Below are positions 50,605 through 63,800 of a stretch of DNA of 64,000 bases, piece by piece. The notes beneath the pieces are model-generated. The model was given only the letters and a program-made list of their open reading frames with translations, ran no database searches and was not told where the DNA came from. Numbering within the stretch: position 1 is the first letter of the stretch; each line of letters begins with the position of its first letter. Origin of the DNA: Trema orientale (Eukaryota; Streptophyta; Magnoliopsida; Rosales; Cannabaceae); NCBI GenBank assembly GCA_002914845.1, contig JXTC01000452.1, forward strand, positions 183,481 through 247,480, in the 5' to 3' direction. Both the position numbers and the translations under genes were made by a program.

Positions 50605-51060
50605 ATTTTTATAAATGTTCTGACAGAAAATATGTGCTATCCATTTGGTACTCGGTAGCATTTGAAAGAGTATTTGAGGGATAATTCGAGGATTTTGAAC
50701 ATAAGGAAGAATAAGTACAAATAATTTTCCTCTAATTTGCAGCTCCAAAATCCCTTAAAATAGTGAACTATACCTCTTTATGCTATCCAAATCCTCTTGT
50801 TCAATTTATATCATAAATAACTAAATATATTTTCGGTTTTTATACTAGTGTTTTAACTTCAGTCTGATGATCGTATGAATATATTGTAAACTTTTTTTTT
50901 TAATTATTATATTACTTTACTTTGTTATTTACTATATTTATAGACTTATAATGTATAATGTGAGTACCTAATATTATTAGTAAATTTATATATTATACAC
51001 AATACATTCGTTTAAAAAAATTTGTGGAAATAAAAATACTAGGGGTATATTTCTACTAAC
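50605..51060. other. AT-rich intergenic DNA
   Basis: No gene or recognisable repeat end was seen. Confidence 0.45.
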
Positions 51061-51065
51061 CCAGG

Positions 51066-52025
51066 TGCTGAAATTGAGGTTAGAGACCCGAGGATGGGAC
51101 ATAATTCTCACTCTCCTAGAGGAAGAAACTTAAAGCAAACATCGACCTTATGCCCCGTAAAAGACACTCGAGGCTCAAATCGTAAGGGAAACTGACTAGA
51201 CTCCGGGGTCTATACATCGGGATGATAAGTCCCTTATAATCTCTCCTTACTAGCTCAACCCTTCGATGTAATCTCCAAGCCTAGGAAAAGGACCGATCCT
51301 AACCCTGGGCATCCCTAAAATATCTGGATAAAAGCTCGGCCTGAAGTTAGAATCTTTTTTTTATCTGAACAAAGCCCAAGGTTGACAAAATCTCATAAAT
51401 TACGAGATTCGGCTACACAAATCTTCTAACAGCCGCGCCTAGTCCTTGAGACTAGGCTAGCTAGTATTGCATTACAAGCCTGCCATGACACTGTTGTAGC
51501 ACCCACAGTCAAATCGCATTAAATGCACTTCCTGCTGCCAAAATAAAAGGGCTAGGATGGTTTCCCTCATTCCCAAGACGATCCAATAGCCCAAAAAGCT
51601 ATGAACCTAATTCTTAACTTTTCGAGGAATTCTTCATTAATAATTGTGAATGACTGATTTTAAGTACCTATTTAAAACTCTCGCACACCATTTTGAGAGC
51701 AAGCTGAAGCTCGAGGTCCAAACTCTACTTCTTTCTCCTCATTTGCTCTCCATTTGTTACTCTCTTTCTTTCTCTAGAATCTCTATTGACTCTATTTACT
51801 AACGTAGGCTTCATAGCCTATTTCGCAGGTACTGAACTAGTGCCTAGCACCCTCTATTATAGACCTCGAGATCTTGAGGTTAAGAGAGAGAGGCCATATT
51901 CTGCTCTTGGGTCTGAATCTATCCTGAAGAGAGAATATTGGAATCAACTTTCAGTAATAACAGGTGGTAAATCTTCGCTCTTATACTTACCAATAGTGTC
52001 AAGACGAAATTTTGCACCAACAAAA
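51066..52025 (+). mobile_element. Possible solo LTR or LTR fragment
   Basis: The stretch has a composition unlike its AT-rich flanks. It runs from TGCTGAAATTGAGG to an end reading TTTTGCACCAACA, which resembles plant LTR 3' ends. A TATTTAAAACTCTCGC promoter-like site lies near 51670. The 84-codon frame inside (51786-52040) has no domain. No primer binding site or internal region follows, and no target duplication was confirmed. Confidence 0.4.
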
Positions 52026-52327
52026 TATACAAAATATTAGTTACAAGCAGGTATGAAGCTTGTATACGCAGGTAAGTGGGTCATAATAGGTTGTAAATTA
52101 AGTATTACTCTCTTTAAACGTTTTGCGCATATCGGATCAGTTGAGCTTATTAGATGATGTGTTAAGAGTTGGTAATTTTGTAACACTGCAGGTCATGAGT
52201 TAACTTTAGGTTTTAAGTTATAAATATTAAACCTTATTCTAAGATATCGATATGATTAGTCATGTATTTCTAATTACAAAGAAAATTATGTTGTTAGTTT
52301 CTTACTTTGTTATCAATGTCCTATACA

Positions 52328-53550
52328 TTTGGTGGAGCCACATGAGGGCAAGTGGGGGCCACTGCCTTTACTCAATTTTTTATAATTTTAAATGAGCCCT
52401 AAATTTTATTTCAAATTTATGAGTTTGCCCTTGTTAAAATTTATGATTTTGCCCTTGTTAAAATTTCAAACTTTTAGTATTGCCCCTTAAAAATTTTGAG
52501 TTTCAATTTTGACTTTATGAGTCAAATCCTAAATAAATGTATTCATTCTATTATTTTCTAGTTCTAAAGTTATTATGGACTTGGATTATAACAGGAGTTG
52601 AGTCTTATTTATGGTCTATTATTTTTATTATTAAAAAACTAAAAGAAGCAAATAAAATCTATAATTTTGTGTGTGCATATTTTTTTCCTTTGATTTTTTC
52701 TTATACCCCACTAAATAAAAGTCCTAGCTCCGCTACTGTACAACAACGGAGCCACATTTTAGGGCAAGTGGGGGAGGCCCACTCAATTTTTTTTTAAAAC
52801 TGTCTATATGCTTATATATTCTGTAAATAATATAGTACACAACTTTTCCATATATATATATAAAATATTACATTTATCTATTATGATTAAAAATGAAATC
52901 TAATCCTTTACATTTATATGTGCATATGAATCTATAAATTTGTACTAATTATTGAAACTAAAAAATCTGTTAGTCCCGTAAATGCATAGTTAATTTCCCT
53001 ATTTTAGTTTAGATTATTTTGAAAAATAAGAAGATCTTCTTTCTTTTTAATAAATAAGGTTAAATTTAATTAAGCTAAATAGTAAAAGGCAAAGGACCGG
53101 AAGTCATATTGGCCACCTTCAATTCAGGCTTAAGTTCAACTCAATCTAATAACAGTTTTAAACTGCCTAAAAAGAAAAAAAAAAAAATTAACTATCCTCG
53201 TGGCTGGTTCCCAAAAAAAAAAAAAAAGGTGTAAACGCTTAAACTTCCTCTCATTTTTTCTTGTTTACTAAACATGCTAATGATACTATGGACGCATGAT
53301 TTTCTACTAATATTTTTGTTAGGAATAGACTACATAATCACATAAATTGATCAATAGATCAATAGATGAAGGACAATTTATTTATATATATTAAGAAAGA
53401 CATTTTTAAATGACCTTGATAATGAAATTATTATATAACGTTTTCAAAGCATAAAAACTCATTGGAATAATTATGGTATTTAATAATAGTTAATCTTTTT
53501 TCATAATTTACATTAGAGTTTAAGCCCCTAAAACTCCTGGCTTCGTCTTT
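52328..53550. mobile_element. Two related degraded elements with GGAGCCAC starts
   Basis: GGAGCCACATGAGGGCAAGT (52335) and GGAGCCACATTTTAGGGCAA (52749) begin similar blocks that continue into GTGGG..CCACT..ACTCAATTTTTT. The first ends near CCTAGCTCCGCTACTG (about 52738). The second probably ends near CCTGGCTTCGTC (53540). The GGAGCCA/TGGCTCCG pairing is common in plant non-autonomous elements. Internal TTTGCCCTTGTTAAAAT is tandemly repeated in the first. Confidence 0.45.
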
Positions 53551-54040
53551 CCCATTATATATATATATATATATATATTAAATTATGGTGTCTTGTGTTG
53601 AACCGTTTTTTATTTTAACGTGCATAGTCTTCACGTTAAAAAGAAAAAGGCATTGAGGGGTTTGAGTCTTGGTAGAGTAAATAGAAAAAATGGTTCTTTA
53701 ATAATATTTCCCTCATTATCTCAAGGTTCACGAGAAAAAGAGAAACAAAAGACATCTTTTATATTATTTTAAAAAATTGTCATCTAGTTTATTAAGTTCC
53801 CTGTCGTTTACTGTTAAACAACAAATCATTTTATGTTGCAAAGCTTGAAGCTATTTAAGTGAAACCCATTTCTCATATTAATCATTAGGTGCGTTATATA
53901 GACTCTTTGTGGTCATTTTAATTGATAAACAACATTTGGTTTCTTATATATAGTTTACTGCTGTTTTGTGTTGCAATTTGTATTAGTTTGAACAATTCTA
54001 TTAAAAATCATGAAGCAAATCTAGATAAAATATAATTCAA
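53551..54040. other. AT-rich intergenic DNA
   Basis: A TA microsatellite starts near 53557. No gene was seen. Confidence 0.45.
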
Positions 54041-54590
54041 GATAATAATTTATGATTTTTTTGGTCCATAAACTAAGAAAAAAGTCTCACTTTAGCTTCT
54101 ACTTTGAATTTCGTATATTGATCCTTAAACTATTAAAAAGATTTTATTTTAGATATTTTCGTGATACGTTTTATTTGATTTTTTACTAAATGAGCAGATG
54201 AAATGCATTTGTCATTTTATATTATTGATTTCAATAGGATATCATATTTTGTACAATTCTACAATGCATTCACGTTCAATGTGCAAGTAATTTATGTTCA
54301 GCTAATCATTTTTTTAAAACTTTTTTTATTAAAAAGATCTCCTTTAATTTACGTTCTAATTTCTTTATAGAGTTAAACTATATTTCTAGTATAATAAAAG
54401 AGAATGAGCGCCTCAGGTATTCATTATGTTTAGAATAAAACAAAATATATAACAAAAATAATTGAAATAGAACTTTTTAATAGTTTAATGACCAATTGAA
54501 CCAAATTAAATTTCTGAGAACCAAAATTAGATTTTATTCATAATTGAAGGACTAATAAGATCATTTATCCTATAATTTAAGCTTCAAAGA
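54041..54590. mobile_element. Degraded element with ~90-bp inverted ends
   Basis: ATAATTTATGATTTTTTTGG followed by TCC...CTTAAACTATTAAAAAG on the left pairs with the inverted right end GGATAAATGATCTTATTAGTCC...CATTAAACTATTAAAAAG. Similarity is moderate (roughly 70-75% by eye). It is non-coding. Confidence 0.4.
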
Positions 54591-55242
54591 TGTAAGACCA
54601 AGACCAAAAACATGCTTGAAGTAGTAGAATGGGAGAATTGAAGTTGGTAGGCGAATGTGAGATTGACCTTATGGTTTAGAAACCAATTAAATAATAATAA
54701 TCACGTGTCAAAAGGTTTTTTGCCCTTTAATTCATAGATGATATGTAGTTTCTAATGTTTAGTCCATTATCGTTTAATGTTTATGAAGTCATTGTAAACA
54801 ACATGTCGTTTTGTTGTAAAGTTTACGCCAACCTATTTAAAAATCGAAAAAAATAATGTGAGTAGTATATTTGCACAATCTATTATATACCGTCGAAGAT
54901 CTTAGAGCCATATCTAGGGTTTTGGAAATTAAGGCACAAACGCCTCAACTCTGATGGCACTGTTGTTCCAGTCTGGTCTAAACATCTTATTGAATTCATT
55001 GTCTTCTATTTCAGACCACTTTTATGGCCAACTCTATAGAAAAAGAAGATAAGCAACTAGAGGCAAAGAAAAAGGGGAAAAAAATATTTTTATAAGAATA
55101 TATAAAAAAGGTAATGGACTTGGGAAGTGAGCTTTGATCGAGCTTCTTAGTAAATTCTTTGTTTTTAATTTTTTTTTCAACTTTTCATACATGAGAATAT
55201 TCTAGATTTGAGTGAATATTATTGTCTAATTTGTTAATGACA
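54591..55242. other. AT-rich intergenic DNA
   Basis: No gene or clear repeat was seen. Confidence 0.45.
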
Positions 55243-56172
55243 TCAATAGCCCATAAATTATATTTATTGTATTACTTTAGCCCTTGAGTTTCAACTTATA
55301 TGATAATGGCACCTGAAATATATAGTTATTACAACAACGACTATTTTATCACAAACTGTTAAATATTTTACAGAAATAAGTTATTATAAACACATTTTAA
55401 TAATTATGATAAAAAATGAGACTTCGAATTTTGAACTTACACAATATGTTATTAAGACTTATACAATTATTAAAGTAATGACCAATTTTTTCACAATCTT
55501 TTAAATTTTTAACAGAAATGAGTCACGTACAGAACATATATTTTGATAACTATGGATGAGAACGAAATTCTGACTCGAACTAAATAATGCGCAATATATA
55601 TTTTGTCCATAACTATTTTTCTATTAAAAAATAATAATTTATAACGAATGGGTTATTGCTATAATAATTGCATAATTCATGAACTATTAGTATATAAGTT
55701 GAAAGTTTAGGGACCAGAGTGACACAATGAGTATAATTTAGAGGTCATTACAACAACGACCATTTTATCACAAACTGTTAAATATTTTACAGAAATAAGT
55801 TATTATAAAGTACACATTTTGATAATTATAATAAAAAATGATACTTCGAATTTTGAACTTACACAGTATGCTATTAAGACTTATACAATTATTGAAGCAA
55901 TGACCAATTTTTTTTAACAATCTTTTAAATTTTTAACAGAAATGAGTCACGTACAAAACATACATTTTGATAACTATGGATGAGAATGAAATTCTGACTC
56001 GAACTAAATAATGCGCAATATATATTTTGTCCATAACTATTTTTCTGTTAAAAAATAACAATTTGTAACAAACGAATTATTACTATAATAATTGCATAAT
56101 TCATGAACTATTACTATATAAGTTGAAAGTTTAAGGACCAGAGTGACACAATGAGTATAATTTAGAGGTCAC
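55243..56172. repeat. TIR element with a ~419-bp tandem duplication of its body
   Basis: Copy 1 of the body starts ACAACAACGACTATTTTATC at 55331 and copy 2 starts at 55750. They align closely to about 55748 and 56172. Copy 1 is preceded by a terminus (55243-55330: CCCATAAATTATATTTATTG, TTTCAACTTATATGATAATG) that is roughly the inverse of the shared right end (GACACAATGAGTATAATTTA). Copy 2 lacks a left terminus, so the duplication took only the body and right end. Confidence 0.75.
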
Positions 56173-57784
56173 TATTATTAATCTTTATCTAATTTTAGAT
56201 GATTATCTTTTTATTATTTTCTATTCGGGCTTTCTGTTCCAGATTTCAGACTACAATAACTATTGAATTGTTAAGCATTTTTGTGTATACGATGTTTAAT
56301 GATTTATTTTAAAGCTATTTTTTTAAATTTTATCAAATTTAAGGTACTTTATAAATTAAAGCAGTAATTAAATTTGTTATATACAATTTTTGTTACAACC
56401 ACCTGTCACGTGTCTCATGCACCTGCGTTTAATGGATAAGCAACTGTCCATCAGCATGCTTGCTTCTTTTTTTTTTTTAAAGCCTTTTTGAAGTTTTGTT
56501 TCTATTTTTTTTTTTTCTACATCCTTATCATTAACAATTAAAAAAAAAAGGTAAAAGGAAAAGCAAAACAAAACCTAAAAGTTAAAACAAAGAGGAGCTA
56601 TTGCGACTTTAAATAAATAAAAAAAATATATCTGCCGACTTATACGTGCTGCTTATTATATATATTTTTAATTGTACAAAGCATATCTTCTTTCTTGTTC
56701 TTAATATAAATTATCTGTTAAAATTTTTAAATTCTAATTTCAATAATTTAATAATGCTAATTGTAGAGCAATAAATAAAATTTAAAAGAGAATTTAATTG
56801 AGCAATTTTCTTAAGTGAAAATTTAGCGCTTAAAATGTTTAAAATTTCAAAAGAATCATTAGTAGTCATATGTAGGAGCTTATATGACCCATTTAATTAA
56901 GTAATTATACATTTGGAGTCTGGTCTAAATTCTTAGGAATGTGTGTTAGTGTGTGAGAGGGGATGAGTTTGAATTCTAGTTAAGCTCATTTATGTATAAA
57001 TTTTGTAATAAAAAATTTTAATCGGATAATTGCACACATCTTATTATCCTATTAAGTTTAATCGGTGTTTTGGATGCTGTAAACTAAATAATATATTAAT
57101 CGATGAGATATACGGGCACGTGCCTCATCTTACCGGTATAAATGTGTAATCCTCACGGCGTTAGTATCGAGGTGACATCTGAAATCTATCCGCGCGTCAA
57201 CTTTTGACTGCATAACTTAACGAATTGTGTCCTTCGTGTACCGTAGGGTTTTCGCCGTCCTCGTCGACAGAAAACGTCCTACTCAAGTCTTATTGCCTGA
57301 AATCTCAAGCAACACATTCGCATACAGTTTCAAATTTTCAATTTAAAAAAAAAAAACCGTTTTTATTTTTTGGCCCTGAAAACAAAATAAAAAAATAAAA
57401 AAACGTAATATTACTGTCATAATCTGTATACATTATTTATTATTAATATCATAGATTATTATTTGTTCATTAATTTCTTTCTTTCTTTAAGCTTCTCCTT
57501 CGCTATTTTTCCCATCTCATCATTCAGTTCACACTTTCGTTTCGTTTCGATCATCCTTTCTTGACACCTACAACTACAATTTTTGTGACTCTCAGTTTGG
57601 ACTAGTAGTTAGATTAGATTAGATTAGATTAGACTAGATACAATTTCTCTCTAACCATAAACGGCGTTTCGTTGATACAATTTTCTTTCTTTTCACTTTT
57701 ATTGGCGACATTTTTTTCATCGAGAGAGACCAAGAAGCTAAGCACATATTTGGGTTTCGATTTTTTTTTTTGGAGTTTCTGGGA
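56173..57784. other. Intergenic DNA and PIEZO promoter
   Basis: The AT-rich part runs to about 57050, with poly-T tracts near 56467-56515. From 57100 the composition becomes more balanced, as expected for a promoter. A TTAGA-type short repeat lies at 57608-57635. No TATA box could be chosen with confidence. Confidence 0.45.
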
Positions 57785-57879
57785 AATGGGTTCTCGTAAT
57801 TTTAGTCCTAACCCAGTACCCATCAGCCGATTTTGTGTAATTTGATACCAAGATGGTGGATTTCAACTAAGGGCCGCTC
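57785..57879 (+). promoter_or_regulatory. Two upstream ORFs in the PIEZO leader
   Basis: uORF1 starts at 57786 and stops at 57845 (19 aa, MGSRNFSPNPVPISRFCVI). uORF2 starts at 57853 and stops at 57870 (MVDFN). Both end before the main ATG at 57880, nine bases after uORF2. If the transcript begins upstream of 57786, these could lower main-frame translation. Confidence 0.5.
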
Positions 57880-60800
57880 ATGGGGAGTTTTCTGGGTGGC
57901 TTCGTATTGCCTCTGCTTCTTTTAGGAGGTATTCTCTCAAGCTATTTTCTATTTTATTTATTTATATTTTGAATGTTTTACGTTAACAGTCTTTGATTGG
58001 GCTAATAATGTCATCTGAAGTGGAAGTTTGGAGCTGTTTAATTGGACATGATGCAGCCCACGAAGTATAAGACATATATCCCTCTATTAGTATGAATGAC
58101 CTCATTTTGATTTGTGCATTACAGTTCAGCTGCATATGTGTAACCATTGATTTAGTTTAAATGGTGATGCCCAACCTTTTATGTGTTTCTAATTTCTATT
58201 AATATTATCACCGTCTTTCTAATGAATAAGTCTACTCTGGACTGTACCTCATAATTTATTTTTCAGAACAGTATTGCTTCAGTTTTGATTATATGGTGCA
58301 GTTTTGCTTCAGCATTGAAGTGACTAATGACTTTTTTACACCCTTCTTCCTTTTTTTTTCTTTTTTTTAAAATTATAATTGCCTTGCAGCTGCTTTTATC
58401 AACTGGAGCTTGATCTCTCTTGTTGATTTGATAGCTTTCCTTCTCATTCAATACAATGCTCGAAAAATTGGTAGGCCAATATTTGTTGATTTTTTAGTTT
58501 GAATTATAGTAATTCTTTTTGTAGACATGCTAATACTGAAAACTATTGCCTTTATGGTGTTTCTTCTTTGGATGTTTCCGTGCCATTTTTCTTCTTCTCT
58601 TTTAGAATTGGGTGTTTGGGTCAAAAATAAAGGTGCATTATCAAAATAGGAAATGGAAATCTCAGGAAAGTGTGGCTATTAGGCTGCTGCTGTTTTTGTT
58701 AACGAGACCTTGTGTGAGAGAATTGCTCTTGTATGAATTTTAATTACTGCAACTGAGAAGTTTTATGATTTTCTATCTTTAAAACACTGTGATAATGAAG
58801 TCTCTACCAAGGGCACCCGTCACACCTCTTTAAATTGGATTATTGTCCTCCATGAATTTTGGTATGAATTTTTATTTATATTTGCAATCAAGTCATTTAA
58901 TAATTTTGTTAAGTGTTCTTACTCACAATTGAGTATCTTTAATATTTTTCCTTTAAATATTCTCTTTTCTTTACTCTATTAATTTGAAGGTATTTTTTGT
59001 AACGGATTCTTTTATTCTGGTTTGCTGGTTTCTTCAATTTTTATATGGTTATATATTGTTAATAGAAGTTCTGCTTCTTATTCAAATCAAAAAAATAAAT
59101 AAATAATAAAAGTAGATAGAGTTTGGGGCTTGCTTAGTATCTTGCTTGTCGCTTTGTTTTGCATCAAGTTTTAGGTCTGAGATCATGCAGAAATTTCCCT
59201 CTTAGAAATTCTTAAGTGCAATCTCTAGCTGTATTACTTCCATCAGTTCTGTTGCTATTTTCATTACTCACTTACCTTGTGTTGGTTTGTTATAGGATAT
59301 CATTTTCGAAGGAGGTTCTTATTGTTATGGCCCGTCATCATTTTTTCTTTACTTGTTCTTCTTTCTGAGGTGATATATCTTGTTATTTGCACAATTAAGG
59401 GAAATAAAGGGAGTGAGGCAGATGCCTGGTGGGAAGAGCTGGTTGGATTCATGATGTGAGAATATATTTTTTCTTTTAGCATATTGATCTTCTATGTCTC
59501 AGTATTGTTTGACACTTATTCTGTTTGTATGCTTATGCAGAATCCAGTCATGGAAATCTCCGGTGATTTATTTCATAGTTGTGCAGCTTTCAGCTGTTGT
59601 TATTGCTTTGCTTGAATTGCATGGAAACAAATTTGGTTTGATTTCATGGCGAGATTCATGTTGGGGTCATTTCTCATCAGCAGTTGAACATTTAGGTTTG
59701 TAAGTAGTTGATTACCTATATTATCTTTGTATGACTAGTTGATTATTCTTCCATTGTTTCATTTTCTGATACTTTGTGTTAATTGTTATGGGATGATATG
59801 CATGCTGTGTTAATTTTTGAGCCTGTTTCAGTTTCTGGTCCTTATTGTGTCGGTTAATATGCAACATTTTTGTGTGCGTGTATGTGAGTGTGGCAGTGGG
59901 TTTTGAAATCTAGGTAGTCATTTGTGCCCCTGTTGATGCTGGTTATCACTTATTTGTTTTTCATAAATAAAAAGGTATACAAACCTAAATTTAATTTGGG
60001 ATAATATTTTGTTTTGCCACACCAAAGGTTCTCATCTTAGGGTTGCTTCCTGCTTGCTGTTGCCTGCCATTCAGCTGGTCGTGGGAATTAGCCATCCCTC
60101 ATGGGTTTCCCTACCATTTTTTATTGGAAGCTGCATTGGTCTTGTGAATTGGTCCCTGACGAGCAATTTTCTAGGACTTTTCAGGTTATTTCTTTGTGAA
60201 TTTTTGTCTTTGCTTGGTATTTTTTCCCCCTCAGTTTTGCGACCATTTCTTCATTTATTGCTAATTTTTTAAGGTGGTGGAGGCCCTTGCAACTGTATGC
60301 AGGCTTCAACATTGTCCTGATATATGTGTATCACCTGCCTGTCAAGTTTCCAAGCATGTTAAAATGGGTGGCTGATTTCATTGGATTATTTAAAATTACA
60401 GCAGATTCCGAGTGGCCTGAAATCTGCTCAAGTTTTTCTCTTATCATATTTTACATCATGGTATGTTTATGGTCAAGTGTTTCTAATTGTAATATAGTAT
60501 ATTGTTTATCTGGTTCAGTNCAAAGTGATAAACATAGGAAAATCTCAAAATTCTAAACACATCCACATGACTCCATGTGTTCTGGAGTAGGTATGAATCA
60601 GAAATTGAAAAACAGATATGACCTAATTTTAGAATATAAGCAGCAGATGGTTCAGTAGATTATCACATTGTTTAGTTTGTTGGTTGGTTCATAGTCCTAT
60701 CTTCACTAAAGGGGGAATAGATCTAGATGCTTACTTTATGCCCGTGAGTTTCTGGAGTAAGAAAATCATATTTGGAATGAATATTCCCTTGTTGAAATGG

Positions 60801-63800
60801 ATGATGAGGTGAATACACATTCCTGAAGAACAGTCAAGTCTTATCTTTGGTTTATGTTCACATTAGTCTTTCTAAGGAATAGAGAGATAATTTGGAAGGA
60901 GCATTTTATTTTTGGGTAACGAACATTTACACTAATGTAATGTTGAATCCTGGCTCTATCTGTTTATTTGCTTTGTTTGCTTGTGTGAATTCATGTCACT
61001 TGTTCAAGTTCTTGCACGCTGCTTTTTTCCTTGTCTCCTTTGGAACTTTTATGTTTTCTTCCTCTCGTTGCAGCTCTCCTACATCAAATGTGATTTGGAA
61101 GAAATGGATTTCATTATGTCTATGAGAGAAAGTAACCTGGCAGAGCAACTCCTTCCTTCAAAGCATTCGTTTTTCATTCGTCAACATAGGTATTATATTA
61201 GAAGTTGAAATATGTATTTATTTATCTGGTCTTGATCATGCCTATTCCTTTTTAGTAATCTTGGTTTGAGTGCTCATGAATGAAGCATTCTGTTTTTATT
61301 ATTATACCTGAATCTAATAAGTAAACATCCTTAAGACTTTGACTTCTGGTGATCATGTGTCAATATCTTTCATCCATAATACATTGCTAATGACAATAGA
61401 TGATATCAAATATTGGTTAGTTGCGTCTAAATTGGTTCTTTCCTTCTTGGGAAACATGTAGACTTTCTCCCTAAAGTAACTGCTTCAATTACTTCGCTGT
61501 TGCATCCCTAATTTTCACAAGTCACATATTGCTGTTAGTTGAAGCTGGGGGTTTCTAGGAAGGTGCTCCTCCACTTTCAAATTCATTTTCTTTGTTAGAG
61601 GTGATGCGAGAAGGATTTAGGTGTTGGGTAGTCGGCTAAAACCCTCAAAGATTTTCCATTTTTTCTCCCAAAAGAAAAGTGACCTTCATTGTCTTCATGA
61701 AAATTTGTTTATCCTTGCTCGAATTCATGGCATCTTTTGCTAAGATTTCTTCAACTTAGCTGCATAAGGTTTATTCTCTAAATTAAATTCCTCTCTGTTT
61801 GATAATATTCAACAAAATTTCTTCTAATCTGCAGATCTGGTGGACGGCATACCAATGTTTTATTGAGAGGAGCAGTTTTTCGAACATTTAGCATCAACTT
61901 TTTCACGTATGGTTTTCCGGTATATATCCCTAAACAACATTTTGTTGTCTGTGCATGTCTTATTTTCAAAGGTTGATTAGGTATTTATAAATTTTTGGTT
62001 TATGATTATTAATGCATTGGGCATTAATCTTTGTTTGTCACAGGTAGGGATCCTAATAGTTGGATGGAAATTTTCTTGTCTTCAATAAATCTAATGAGTC
62101 TTATGCTGTATCAAATACTTCTTTTCTTAATGGCAAACTTATGCTTTTACAAATTTACTTGATAGAATTAATACTTACTCATTAATTAGTTATAAGCATG
62201 ATGTGAATAATTATTTTTCTTTATTTTTTTTAAGATCAACTGGAGGTTTTATGAAACTATAGGTGGATTATGTTTTTTATGTTTTGATTACTGTGCAAAA
62301 AAGACTATGGTGTTTGCACACGTTTTTAAAAAAAATTATATTTATGAATTCAGTTAGAATATGAAAAAGAAAAAAGGCTTATTCTAGGTCTGAGACCGGC
62401 AATTTTAGTAAGTTGAAGGACAGGATGTTGTTTAGTTCTGTTGTAATTTGCTTTTAGTTTAAATGAGCTTTCTCTCACGTTCATAGCCATTTCTGTTTTT
62501 ATTGTTATCTGGCTACTGGTGATGATTTGAAGATCTATTTGCATTTTGGTCTAACTATCTAGTCATATAAAAACTTTTGTTGGTGAAATTTGGCAGGTGT
62601 CCTTGTTTGCTCTTTCCTTTTGGAGTTTTCATTTTGCAAGTGTGTGTGCATTTGGGTTACTTGCATATGTTGGATACGTCTTATATGCCTTTCCGTCATT
62701 GTTCCGTTTGCATTGGTTGAACGGGTTGCTTCTTGTCTTCATTCTCTTATGGGCAGTCAGCACATATATTTTCAACGTAGCATTCACATTCTTGAATTCT
62801 AAACTTGGGAAGGTAGGCCTCTCTTTTGGGATGAGTTCCTGTTTGTTAATTGAAAATACTCAAATGTTTAAAACTGAACCGTTTCCAATACAAGTGCAGG
62901 ACATGGCTATATGGGAAATGGTTGGGTTGTGGCACTATCCCATACCTGGATTCTTTTTGCTTGCACAATTTTGTCTTGGAATATTGGTTGCCCTGGGTAA
63001 TCTTGTGAACAACTCAGTTTTTCTCTACTTGTCTGATGATGATAGGCAATCTTCAAATGACAACAATGTTGTGGAAGGTAGTCAAGTTTAATAGCAAACC
63101 AATTATCTTAATAATTTGTAGCTATACATCATTGTGCAGGATTTTTACTCGAGGAAAATGAGTCCTGATGAAAATTCATTGTTATGTTGCTGTTACCTCG
63201 AATCTCAATTTTTTTCATTTGATATCTCTTTTTCTATATTTAAAGTCATAGTTAGGTATTCAAGTATCCAATACATTTATTAACCCTTCTCTAGCTTAAT
63301 TGTGTTTGCCTGATTTTCTTTCTTATTATTGTTGTTATTTTTTTCATGGCATTCCAGTCTCCAATACATTTATTAACCATTCTCTAGTTTAATTGTGTTT
63401 GCCTGATTTTCTGTCTTCTCTGTCTTCTTCTTCATATTTTTTTTTTCATGTCTTTTGCCATGTTCCTCACCTTTGTCTTTTCTGTAGAAGTGATGACCAG
63501 TACTTGGAGATTTATTTTTTAGATGTTTGGTGATTAGTGTATACTTCATGTGTCATGTACATGACAGGGCAGGAAGAGACCAAGGTATTGATTGTGGCCA
63601 CAATTGCGTGGGGACTTCGCAAGAGCTCTCGGGCTATTATGCTGGCTCTGATTTTCCTTATTGCCTTGAAGCCTGGCTTTATCCACGCTGTATATCGTAT
63701 GTTGTTGTCAAACTGATTATTTATCTTTCTTGTTAACTATACTGAGGCATAGCTCCTCTTGGCTATTCATTTTGTTCTTAATCCAAGCTTATCATATGAT

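Noticed and set aside
51786..52040. 84-codon frame as a gene
   Set aside because: It lies within LTR-like sequence and has no recognisable domain.
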